Part shown: one piece after another, positions 6,132 to 11,698 of the stretch | How the letters are laid out: the number at the start of each line of letters is the position of its first letter | Numbering within the stretch: the stretch's first letter is position 1 | From: Clostridium sp. CAG:967 | GTDB taxonomy: Bacteria > Cyanobacteriota > Vampirovibrionia > Gastranaerophilales > Gastranaerophilaceae | Direction of reading: 5' to 3' | Assembly: GCA_000433095.1 (NCBI GenBank) | Contig: HF991479.1 | Span: 13,464-25,161 of the forward strand | DNA: 11,698 bases | Notes under the pieces: model-generated | Databases searched by the model: none | Told to the model about the DNA's origin: nothing | The model's input: the letters and a program-made list of their open reading frames with translations, nothing else | Made by a program: the position numbers and the translations under genes

Positions 6132-6406
6132 GCAATCTTGAAGATAAATTATATACTGTAAAATATACCCCTGATACTGTTTCTCATTTGCAGCCCGTTC
6201 AGGAGTGCTGTCGTTTATGCAAATCAAAAATTTGTACAACAGTATGCCCTGCAGGAGTTTATGAATGGGACGAGGAAAATCAAAAGTTAATAGTAAACTA
6301 TGAGAACTGTCTTGAATGCGGCGCATGCAGAATAGTTTGCGAAAGCTCATCTCTGGGCTGGGAGTATCCGAAAGGAACAAAAGGCGTAACATTTAAGCAG
6401 GGCTAG
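6128..6406 (+). CDS. fixX: FixX ferredoxin-like protein
   Basis: The 92-aa product has its ATG overlapping the fixC stop (ATGA), a sign of translational coupling; GGAG at 6115-6118 is a suitable ribosome site. Cysteines are at 27, 28, 31, 36, 40, 61, 64, 67 and 71. CxxCxxCxxxC at 61-71 and VCPAGVY around Cys40 are the FixX/ETF-QO iron-sulphur signature, followed by the typical GWEYPKGTKGV tail. The extra N-terminal CCRLC...C set could support a second [4Fe-4S] cluster; as I recall, E. coli FixX lacks these cysteines. FixX takes electrons from FixC towards quinone. A start at 6113 is rejected in favour of the coupled ATG. Its stop overlaps the stop of the convergent gene. Confidence 0.9.
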   Translation: MSNLEDKLYTVKYTPDTVSHLQPVQECCRLCKSKICTTVCPAGVYEWDEENQKLIVNYENCLECGACRIVCESSSLGWEYPKGTKGVTFKQG

Positions 6407-6693
6407 TCTTTAAATTTTGTATAACTTAAAGATATAAGTTTTGCTTTGCTGTCAGGCAATGAAAGCAGATTGAAAAATTCATCCAGTAGTTTATTATGTT
6501 TTTCAAGATGTTCTTGCATAAGATAAGTATAGCTGATAATTTCTTCTGTTGCTGGTGTATTGAATTCATTATCTAATGCTTTTTGTAGTATACAAATAAG
6601 ACAGTCAAGATTTTGGGAACTTTCCTTTACATTTTTAAATTTTAGTTTTATTGGATTTTTTTCATTTTCTTGAAATTCTTCATTATCGTTCAA
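6403..6693 (-). CDS. Unrecognised small protein divergent from HTH regulators
   Basis: The frame reads back to an ATG at 6750 (115 aa), but that ATG lies inside a promoter-like -10 region. A TTG at 6691-6693 is preceded by AGGAGA at 7-nt spacing, so I prefer a 96-aa product starting MNDNEEFQENEKNPIK. The sequence is polar and probably alpha-helical, with two Cys in NLDCLICILQ and a helical stretch IISYTYLMQEHLEKHNKLLDEFFNLL that could form a coiled coil. There is no signal peptide and no membrane span. Family not recognised. It shares the operator-bearing intergenic region with the first 83-aa HTH gene, so it is probably under that regulator. The stop codons of this gene and fixX share one CTAG. 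Confidence 0.55.
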   Translation of the reverse strand: MNDNEEFQENEKNPIKLKFKNVKESSQNLDCLICILQKALDNEFNTPATEEIISYTYLMQEHLEKHNKLLDEFFNLLSLPDSKAKLISLSYTKFKD

Positions 6694-6712
6694 AACAATA
6701 TCTCCTATCTTG

Positions 6713-6767
6713 CTATTACGTATGTGTAATGATTTATTCTTATAATACATGTACTATTACACGTATG
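6713..6767 (+). promoter_or_regulatory. Operator-like repeats before the first 83-aa HTH gene
   Basis: The inverted pair TTAC-N6-GTAA lies at 6716-6729, within ATTAC...GTAAT. CTATTACGTATG (6713-6724) is repeated as CTATTACACGTATG (6754-6767), which includes the start codon. GTGTAAT (6724-6730) is also the exact inverse of ATTACAC (6756-6762). The same layout recurs before the second paralogue, with the TTAC-N6-GTAA start 49 nt before the ATG in both. This is the pattern expected for an autoregulating HTH repressor; binding is inferred. Confidence 0.5.
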
Positions 6768-6770
6768 CAA
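6742..6770 (-). promoter_or_regulatory. Promoter of the divergent small gene
   Basis: On the minus strand: TTGCAT (6765-6770), 17-nt spacer, TATTAT (6742-6747). The -35 box covers the start codon of the plus-strand HTH gene and the spacer holds one operator half-site, so one bound regulator could block both directions. Predicted start near 6735. Confidence 0.45.
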
Positions 6771-7016
6771 GAGGAAGATAAAGAATTATTACAATTATTT
6801 GGTAAAAATTTGAAAACTATACGAGAAGCAAGAGCTACTCTAAATAAATTTGCATTAAACGATTCAACACTTACTCCTGCTACGGTAAGCAGAATTGAAA
6901 ATGGTCTTGTTAATTTTAAATTTGTAACACTAATAAAATTGGCTAATGCATTAAAAATGCATCCTAGTGAGCTTTTGAAGGATATTAATTATGTGTACGG
7001 AGAGCACAATTATTAA
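6765..7016 (+). CDS. HTH regulator, XRE-like variant (first of two paralogues)
   Basis: The 83-aa product begins at ATG 6765; the frame extends upstream to 6651, but that part crosses the divergent gene and its promoter. LFGKNLKTIREAR (11-23) and TPATVSRIENG (37-47) followed by FKFVTLIKLANALKMHPSELL (51-71) match helices 1 and 3-5 of the XRE/Cro-CI fold. Helix 2, usually SQEELA, is replaced by LNKFALNDSTL, shared with the paralogue at 7092. It is one domain only, so it probably acts as a dimer. There is no ribosome site; TACTAT lies 7 nt before the ATG. Operator-like repeats upstream suggest autoregulation. Its target besides itself and the divergent gene is unknown. Confidence 0.78.
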   Translation: MQEEDKELLQLFGKNLKTIREARATLNKFALNDSTLTPATVSRIENGLVNFKFVTLIKLANALKMHPSELLKDINYVYGEHNY

Positions 7017-7040
7017 AAGATAACAATTTTTTTATTCATC

Positions 7041-7094
7041 TGTTACTCTTGTGTAATGCTTTAAATTAAATCTAGCTTTACTATTACATGTATG
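7041..7094 (+). promoter_or_regulatory. Operator-like repeats before the second 83-aa HTH gene
   Basis: TTAC-N6-GTAA at 7043-7056 and CTATTACATGTATG at 7081-7094 occupy the same distances from the ATG as in the first paralogue. GTGTAATG starts exactly 41 nt before the ATG in both. The sequence between these blocks is not conserved, so the blocks look selected rather than simply left from duplication. Confidence 0.5.
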
Positions 7095-7343
7095 CAAGCT
7101 AATGACAAAATTTTATTACAAAAGTTTGGTGAACAATTAAAATTATTACGTGAAGCAAGGTATGAATCTTTAAATAAATTTGCTTTTGATAATGTTCTTC
7201 TAACATCTGCTACAATCAGTCGAATAGAGAATGCTAATGTTGACTTTAAATTCACCACATTAATAAAGATTGCAAATGCTTTAAATATTACACCAAGTGA
7301 ACTTTTAAAAGATATAGATTTTAAATATAGTGATTATGAATAA
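7092..7343 (+). CDS. HTH regulator, XRE-like variant (second paralogue)
   Basis: This 83-aa product is clearly homologous to the one at 6765: LLQKFGEQLKLLREAR against LLQLFGKNLKTIREAR, LNKFA, SATISRIENA, FKFTTLIKIANAL, PSELLKDI. The recognition-helix region differs (VLLTSATISRIENA against STLTPATVSRIENG) with a one-residue offset in the loop before it, so operator preference may differ slightly. No ribosome site is visible; TACTAT lies 7 nt before the ATG, as in the sister gene. It is separated from the first paralogue by 75 nt with its own operator block, so it is probably a separate transcription unit produced by tandem duplication of gene plus control region. Confidence 0.78.
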   Translation: MQANDKILLQKFGEQLKLLREARYESLNKFAFDNVLLTSATISRIENANVDFKFTTLIKIANALNITPSELLKDIDFKYSDYE

Positions 7344-7348
7344 ATTTT

Positions 7349-7585
7349 ATGGATAATTCAGCTAAAAGATACCATCAATTTTTAGAAATACTAGGTAAAA
7401 ATATTCGTGAAAGAAGAAATGTTAATGGTCTTTCGCAAGAAAAGCTTGCATTTAGTGTTGATACTGCAAGAAATTACATCGGTTGTATAGAACGTGCAGA
7501 AAAGAACCTTAGTTTGAAGACTTTATACAAAATTGCTAAAGCACTTGATGTAAAAGTTGAGGATTTATTAAAGGGAACTATGTAA
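7349..7585 (+). CDS. XRE-family HTH transcriptional regulator, 78 aa
   Basis: A single conventional Cro/CI-type HTH fills the protein: ILGKNIRERRNVNGLSQEKLAFSV (14-37), then YIGCIERAEKNLSLKTLYKIAKALDVKVEDLLKG (43-76). Unlike the two 83-aa neighbours it keeps the standard LSQEKLA helix 2, so it is a more distant relative, not a third recent copy. It starts 5 nt after the second paralogue's stop, with no visible ribosome site, so coupled translation in the same mRNA is likely. A DNA-binding role is secure; the target is unknown. No partner toxin or phage gene is adjacent. Confidence 0.82.
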   Translation: MDNSAKRYHQFLEILGKNIRERRNVNGLSQEKLAFSVDTARNYIGCIERAEKNLSLKTLYKIAKALDVKVEDLLKGTM

Positions 7586-7613
7586 TATTTAATAACTAAA
7601 AAATTCTAAATTC

Positions 7614-7642
7614 TTGACATATCTCTAAAAAAACTTCATAAT
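7614..7642 (+). promoter_or_regulatory. Strong sigma70-type promoter for the RWYD protein and glycosyltransferase
   Basis: Consensus TTGACA (7614-7619), 17-nt spacer, CATAAT (7637-7642). The start near 7650 gives a leader of about 25 nt with a strong AAGGAGAGG ribosome site (7662-7670). This is the best -35/-10 pair in the window. Confidence 0.75.
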
Positions 7643-7674
7643 AGACCTAGCAATAATTAGCAAGGAGAGGCATT

Positions 7675-8058
7675 ATGAAAGAAGAATACACTAATCAGCA
7701 CAGACGCTGGTATGACAAAGACCCTGTTTTATCTCAAGCAGTTAGAACTCTTGAAGAAACAGATGATGAAACACAAATTAAAATTGCTTTAAATCTTATT
7801 AAAATTATTATTGAACACAACATCGAAGATGAAAAATTTGAAGCGGTTGAAGATATTATTAACGCTGTTGGCTCAGGACTTGACGATAACAGAAAAGGAC
7901 GCTGGTACGATATTGATTCAACTTTAAGAACTGCTATGAGTATGCTTCAAAATTGTCCTTCTACAACACAGCACATTATTGCTAAAGAAATGGCGAAAAT
8001 GGTTGTAGATTCTATCAAAAAAGAAGAAGAAACTGAAGACGATACGCAGGAACAGTAA
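7675..8058 (+). CDS. Small acidic protein with two RWYD repeats, function unknown
   Basis: The 127-aa soluble product has no signal peptide. It contains two copies of one module: RWYDKDPVLSQAVRTLEE...IALNLIKIIIEHNI (11-50) and RWYDIDSTLRTAMSMLQN...IAKEMAKMVVDSI (76-114). Both have RWYDxDxxL, then two predicted helices, and are offset by 65 residues. The tail (116-127) is strongly acidic. The internal duplication is seen directly; the family is not recognised by me. Consensus promoter and ribosome site suggest high expression. It precedes the glycosyltransferase by 11 nt and is probably cotranscribed, but nothing in it indicates a sugar-related role. Confidence 0.75.
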   Translation: MKEEYTNQHRRWYDKDPVLSQAVRTLEETDDETQIKIALNLIKIIIEHNIEDEKFEAVEDIINAVGSGLDDNRKGRWYDIDSTLRTAMSMLQNCPSTTQHIIAKEMAKMVVDSIKKEEETEDDTQEQ

Positions 8059-8069
8059 TTGGATTTTAT

Positions 8070-9353
8070 ATGACAGAAAAAATCAGGCTGTTATATGATG
8101 CGGCATATATTTGTAATATTTTAGATAAAAACTCGCACAGAAGCGGAATTTTCTTTGTGGCTTACAATGTTCTTCTGGAACTTTTAAAGCACGATGAATT
8201 TGATGTTTGGCTGTATGCTGCTGGTGATGAGGCAAGGTTAAAAGAAGTTATCAATAAGTACAAAGAGTTTGCGGGATGTAAAATTTACAAAAGTACATTT
8301 TTGGAAAAACAGGTTAACTTCTGGGGTGATTTAAAGTACAAAAATAAAGTTAATAAACAAAATAAGTTACTGCGCCTACTCATTATAATTGTGTGGAATA
8401 TTATAAGAAAAATTAACGAAATTTATTTAAAATTAAATTGTAAAAATTTATATAATGATATAGACGTTTATTTTTCTCCTGCAAAAGCTGTTCCTGATGT
8501 GATTTTAAATAAGAAAAATATAAAAAGATACACAATTTTGCATGACTTAATCCCTTTCATTAACGGAACAAGAAAGGGTGCTTCGCAAAAATGGCTGTTT
8601 AAATTAATTGATTCTATTAACAAAAACGATTACTATTTTGCGAATTCGGAATATACAAAAAGTGATTTTATAAAGTATGTTCCTGCAATTAATCCGGATA
8701 ATATCAAAGTCATTCCGCTTTCTACAGGGATGAATTATGAAAAGATAAATAACGAAAATGTTATTAATAAAGTTAAGGAAAAGTATAAAATTCCTTTTGA
8801 TAAAAAATATGTTTTCAGCTTATGTAATTTAGATCCGAGAAAAAATCTGGTTTTTGCCGTAAAGAATTTCCTTAAATTTGCGGAAAAGAATAATCTTGAT
8901 GACTTTGTAATCGTTCTTGGAGGAAGCGGCTGGAAAGACTTTCTTCCTCTGCTTGAAAAAGAAATCAGTAATCTTGGGGAGCATCAAAATAAAATTATAA
9001 GAATAGGCTATGTTGATGACGAGGATATGTCGGCATTATACAGCGGTGCAGAGATGTTTGTGTGTCCTTCACTGTATGAAGGTTTCGGTATACCTGTTTT
9101 AGAGGCAATGAAATGCGGGCTGCCTGTTATTTGTTCTAATGTTACATCACTGCCGGAAGTCATCGGTGATTGCGGTATACAAATTAATCCGCATTCTGAC
9201 GAAGAACTGATTGCGGCTCTGGAAAAAATGTACTACGACCGCAATTTCCGTGCAGAATGCATTGAGAAAGGCATAAAAAGAGCAAAGCTTTTCAGTTGGG
9301 ATGCATGTGGCAAAGTTATTACAGATAAAATTAAAAGCGATACGGTATCATAA
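8070..9353 (+). CDS. GT4-family glycosyltransferase
   Basis: The 427-aa product is typical GT-B length. The N-terminal half has HDLIPF (158-163), common in mannosyl/rhamnosyl-type GT4 enzymes. YYFANSEYTKSDFIKY (188-203) and VIPLSTG (214-220) lead into the nucleotide-sugar half, with NLDPRKNL (253-260), VLGGSGW (282-288), IGYVDDEDMSALYSGAEMFVCPSLYEGFG and the EX7E motif Glu337-Glu345. A basic hydrophobic stretch at 99-116 (KLLRLLIIIVWNIIRKI) may bind the membrane. It should transfer a sugar from a nucleotide donor, with retention, to a lipid-linked or surface glycan; donor and acceptor cannot be read from sequence. It is second in an operon with the RWYD protein; its stop overlaps the convergent gene by 6 nt. 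Confidence 0.9.
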   Translation: MTEKIRLLYDAAYICNILDKNSHRSGIFFVAYNVLLELLKHDEFDVWLYAAGDEARLKEVINKYKEFAGCKIYKSTFLEKQVNFWGDLKYKNKVNKQNKLLRLLIIIVWNIIRKINEIYLKLNCKNLYNDIDVYFSPAKAVPDVILNKKNIKRYTILHDLIPFINGTRKGASQKWLFKLIDSINKNDYYFANSEYTKSDFIKYVPAINPDNIKVIPLSTGMNYEKINNENVINKVKEKYKIPFDKKYVFSLCNLDPRKNLVFAVKNFLKFAEKNNLDDFVIVLGGSGWKDFLPLLEKEISNLGEHQNKIIRIGYVDDEDMSALYSGAEMFVCPSLYEGFGIPVLEAMKCGLPVICSNVTSLPEVIGDCGIQINPHSDEELIAALEKMYYDRNFRAECIEKGIKRAKLFSWDACGKVITDKIKSDTVS

Positions 9354-9911
9354 TTTAATTGTTCTAAATACTGTGTAATATCTGTAATTGCCCCAGTAAA
9401 TAATTATTGAGATAAAATTGTTATCTAAATCCGTTGTTTCCAAAAAAGTATTTGGAGCAGGCTTGCGCTGCGAACTTTTTACATGCTTTCCTATAAAATC
9501 ATAAAATTTAATGTGGAATTTTTGTGACGGAGTAAGTTTTGCTTTTGGAAGATTTTCATCATAAAATCCCATAGGTACGATTTCCCTGTTATAGGCAGGA
9601 ATTATGTATTTAACTTTTCCCTGTTCTTTAAATAAAATATACCAGTTTCCCTTGTGTTGACGTGGTGTCAAAAGGTAATATCCCGGTTCGATTGTTATTG
9701 ATTTGAAAAAAAGCGGTGATGTCAGACGAAAAAGCGGGTAAGGCGACCATGAAGAAGACTGTGTGTCATAAAGTTCCCCGGGATCAACGTTGTGAACGTA
9801 AGAAAAATCAGCTTCGGGCAAATCTCTATATATCTGTTCATAGTCAATGTCAGCTGCTTTAACGGCACTATATGTCAATAATAAACATAAAATCACAAAA
9901 AATTTTTTCAT
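9348..9911 (-). CDS. Exported protein of unknown function
   Basis: The 187-aa product has a Sec signal peptide (MKKFFVILCLLLTYSAVKA, cut before ADI). The mature part is rich in aromatic residues (Tyr, Phe, Trp) with alternating polar and hydrophobic residues, suggesting mostly beta structure: IEPGYYLLTPRQHKGNWYILFKEQGKVKYIIPAY (74-107) and a C-terminal FISIIIYWGNYRYYTVFRTIKL. There is no lipobox and there are no mature cysteines. I do not recognise the family; it is not visibly related to the VPAG pair at the window start. A promoter ends 6 nt before the ATG and no ribosome site is seen. It converges with the glycosyltransferase gene without a terminator between them. Confidence 0.68.
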   Translation of the reverse strand: MKKFFVILCLLLTYSAVKAADIDYEQIYRDLPEADFSYVHNVDPGELYDTQSSSWSPYPLFRLTSPLFFKSITIEPGYYLLTPRQHKGNWYILFKEQGKVKYIIPAYNREIVPMGFYDENLPKAKLTPSQKFHIKFYDFIGKHVKSSQRKPAPNTFLETTDLDNNFISIIIYWGNYRYYTVFRTIKL

Positions 9912-9917
9912 ATTTCT

Positions 9918-9945
9918 ATTTTAACGGTTTAGTTTAAAAAAGCAA
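9918..9945 (-). promoter_or_regulatory. Promoter of the 187-aa exported protein, likely leaderless
   Basis: Minus strand: TTGCTT (9940-9945), 16-nt spacer, TAAAAT (9918-9923), then only 6 nt to the ATG at 9911. No Shine-Dalgarno sequence lies between. Confidence 0.5.
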
Positions 9946-9997
9946 GTATTTTTATGATAAAATATCTTTGCTTAATAAGGATAGTAAGGAGAAATTT

Positions 9998-10834
9998 ATG
10001 CTAAGCGGACCTTTTTTGGATAGAAACTGGATGGGACAAAATGAAGATTATGCATCTTCTGATATTGTAATGCTTGGAATGCCTTTTGACGGAACTGTAT
10101 CTTACCGTTCAGGCTCAAGATTTGCACCCGAGCAAATCAGGCTGGCGAGCTGGGGGCTGGAAGAGTATTCTCCGAACTTTGATAAATCCTTAGAAGATGT
10201 AAATTTTCATGATGCAGGTGATTTGGAATTTCCTCTGGGCAACACTTACAAATCTCTTGAGCTGATTGAAAAAAATGTGGAAGAAATTTATAAAGACGGA
10301 AAAAGAGTATTCGGAGTAGGCGGAGAGCACCTTGTAACACTTCCTGAGATTAAAGCTGTTTCAAAGTTTTATAAAGATTTAGCAATTGTCCATTTTGATG
10401 CTCATACAGATTTGAGGGAAGAATATCTTGGTGAAGAAATGTCGCATTCAGCTGTAATCAGACACGCTTCAAAGATTGTGGGTCCCGAAAATATTAAACA
10501 AATCGGTATTCGCTCAGGCATGAAAGAGGAATGGGAATTTATGAAAGAAAACGGAACGCTTATTCATGAATATGCTCAACTTGACGTTTTAAAAGGTAAA
10601 AAGATTTTCGTAACCGTTGATTTAGATGTACTTGATCCTTCCGTTATGCCGGGAACAGGTACGCCTGAAAGCGGCGGTATGCAATTTAATGAGCTTATCG
10701 GGTGGTTTAAATATTTGAAAAACTTTGATATAATAGGGGCTGATGTTGTTGAACTTGCACCTGATTATGATGCTTCGGGAGTATCTACTGCTGTTGCAAC
10801 AAAGGTTATACGTGAACTTTTAATGGTAATGTAA
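9998..10834 (+). CDS. speB: Agmatinase/ureohydrolase-family protein (SpeB type)
   Basis: The 278-aa product begins at ATG 9998, set by AAGGAGA at 9986-9992; an upstream in-frame TTG at 9968 is rejected. The arginase-fold metal ligands are present: GGEH (108-111, His111), HFDAHTD (132-138, Asp134, His136, Asp138) and VDLDVLDP (207-214, Asp208, Asp210). They hold two Mn ions that activate water to release urea. MPGTGTPESGG (217-227) is also a family signature. Agmatine to putrescine plus urea is the likeliest reaction, feeding polyamine synthesis. Related enzymes act on other guanidino compounds, so the substrate is inferred. No arginine decarboxylase is near. It abuts ligA with no gap, so the two are coupled. 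Confidence 0.85.
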   Translation: MLSGPFLDRNWMGQNEDYASSDIVMLGMPFDGTVSYRSGSRFAPEQIRLASWGLEEYSPNFDKSLEDVNFHDAGDLEFPLGNTYKSLELIEKNVEEIYKDGKRVFGVGGEHLVTLPEIKAVSKFYKDLAIVHFDAHTDLREEYLGEEMSHSAVIRHASKIVGPENIKQIGIRSGMKEEWEFMKENGTLIHEYAQLDVLKGKKIFVTVDLDVLDPSVMPGTGTPESGGMQFNELIGWFKYLKNFDIIGADVVELAPDYDASGVSTAVATKVIRELLMVM

Positions 10835-11698
10835 ATGGTAATTGACAGAATTAACTTTTTAAAAGATGAAATTAATAAAGCAAATTACAAATACTATGTA
10901 GAGGATAACCCTTCTATAAGTGACTTTGAATACGATAAAATGTTTGCAGAGTTAAAAAAGCTTGAGGAAGAAAATCCTTTATTCGTAACACCTGACAGCC
11001 CCACACAAAGGGTCGGTTCTGTAAGCGAAAAATTCTTTCCCCACAAGCATAAATACCGTTTGTACAGTCTAGATAACACTTACGAGTATGAAGATTTGGA
11101 AGATTGGTACAAAAAGATTGTTAAAGAATACGGTGAACAGGAACTTGTTTGTGAACTTAAAATTGACGGGCTGGCTATTGCTTTAACCTATGAAAACGGC
11201 TGTTTTGTCAGAGGTGTAACACGTGGTGACGGGGTTACGGGTGAAGATATTACAAATAACCTGAAAACTATCAAGGCAATTCCTTTAAAACTTTTTGAAC
11301 CGGCAAGTCTTGAAGTGCGTGGTGAAGTTTTTATGCCGAAATCGTCTTTTGAAAAACTTAATGAAGAAAATCTTAAAAACGGAGAAAAACTTTTTGCAAA
11401 CCCGAGAAATGCGGCAGCAGGTTCTATCAGACAGCTTGACAGCACGATTACAGCAAAGCGTGATTTGTCTATTTTTACTTATACAGGTATTTTTGCGGAT
11501 GCTAAAGATGCTCCTAAAACTCATTACGACAGCATGATGTATCTCAAAAAACTCGGATTTAAGATTAATCCTAATATAAGACTTTGCAAAGATGCAAAAG
11601 AAGCTGTAGAATATTGTAAAGAATGGGATGAAAAACGTTTCGGTCTGGATTATGCTACTGACGGAGTTGTTGTTAAAGTAAACAGTTTTGCAGTTCAG
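10835..11698 (+). CDS. ligA: NAD-dependent DNA ligase LigA, N-terminal part (cut by window edge)
   Basis: The ATG directly follows the speB stop (TAAATG) and the frame stays open for 288 codons to the right edge. Visible are the NMN-binding Ia region (NYKYYVEDNPSISDFEYDKM), SPTQRVG (55-61) and YSLDNTY (77-83). The adenylation motif CELKIDGLA (106-114) has the catalytic Lys109. TRGDGVTGEDIT (129-140), LEVRGEVFMP, NPRNAAAGSIRQLD (189-202) and TDGVVVKVN (275-283) complete the nucleotidyltransferase domain. LigA seals nicks using NAD+, becoming AMP-charged at Lys109, in replication and repair. The rest of the OB fold, zinc finger, HhH and BRCT domains should lie beyond the window. Translation is probably coupled to speB, since no strong ribosome site precedes it. 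Confidence 0.96.
   Translation, partial: MVIDRINFLKDEINKANYKYYVEDNPSISDFEYDKMFAELKKLEEENPLFVTPDSPTQRVGSVSEKFFPHKHKYRLYSLDNTYEYEDLEDWYKKIVKEYGEQELVCELKIDGLAIALTYENGCFVRGVTRGDGVTGEDITNNLKTIKAIPLKLFEPASLEVRGEVFMPKSSFEKLNEENLKNGEKLFANPRNAAAGSIRQLDSTITAKRDLSIFTYTGIFADAKDAPKTHYDSMMYLKKLGFKINPNIRLCKDAKEAVEYCKEWDEKRFGLDYATDGVVVKVNSFAVQ

Noticed and set aside
6651..6764. N-terminal extension of the first 83-aa HTH protein.
   Set aside because: It crosses the divergent gene and operator region and is absent from the 83-aa paralogue, whose start aligns exactly with ATG 6765.
6403..7585. Toxin-antitoxin or phage immunity module.
   Set aside because: Three HTH genes are present but no recognisable toxin, integrase, recombinase or att-like repeat flanks them; a regulatory island is all the sequence supports.
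9968..9997. TTG start upstream of speB.
   Set aside because: The strong AAGGAGA site sits inside that extension and points to ATG 9998.

Overview
The window looks like chromosomal DNA from a low-GC, Gram-negative-type bacterium. TonB-like and Sec-exported envelope proteins imply two membranes. The best guess is an uncultured gut Melainabacteria/Vampirovibrionia (Gastranaerophilales-like). That placement is an inference from the mix of a FixC/FixX pair, a sporulation-type SpoIID/LytB protein in a non-sporulating context, HU, and several secreted proteins of no recognised family. I see no tRNA, rRNA, CRISPR array, insertion sequence or phage module. The base composition is AT-rich throughout, with no obvious foreign block.

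Layout. (1) Positions 1-1946, minus strand: an envelope cluster. Two exported proteins share a VPAG domain and look like old tandem paralogues, followed by a TonB-like energy transducer that is cut by the left edge. (2) 2111-3650, plus strand: an unrecognised Ala/Gly-rich protein, then a compact exported SpoIID/LytB peptidoglycan enzyme. (3) 3746-4240: the HU gene with a good promoter, a hairpin-forming 5' leader, a highly paired 3' UTR and a strong terminator. The terminator overlaps the end of the convergent rsmD. (4) 4765-6406: fixC-fixX, overlapping by 4 nt, driven by a promoter that overlaps the divergent rsmD promoter. (5) 6403-7585: a small regulatory island. An unknown gene on the minus strand diverges from two paralogous 83-aa HTH regulators that carry the same operator-like sequences at the same distance from their start codons. 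A third, conventional XRE-type HTH gene follows. (6) 7614-9353: a strong sigma70-type promoter, a small acidic protein made of two RWYD repeats, and a GT4-family glycosyltransferase. (7) 9348-9911, minus strand: a secreted protein of unknown function. (8) 9998-11698, plus strand: a SpeB-type ureohydrolase directly followed by ligA, which runs off the right edge.

How the parts relate. Most genes are housekeeping: nucleoid (HU), ribosome methylation (RsmD), electron transfer (FixCX), cell-wall remodelling (SpoIID) and DNA ligation (LigA). The less ordinary signals are five. The HTH island has duplicated operators. The HU 3' UTR offers mutually exclusive pairings with its own terminator. Several genes have a -10 box only 6-7 nt before the start codon and no Shine-Dalgarno sequence, which points to leaderless mRNAs. 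A two-repeat RWYD protein lies next to a glycosyltransferase. A pair of secreted VPAG-domain paralogues lies next to a TonB-like gene. All annotation here was done by eye; no database search was run.
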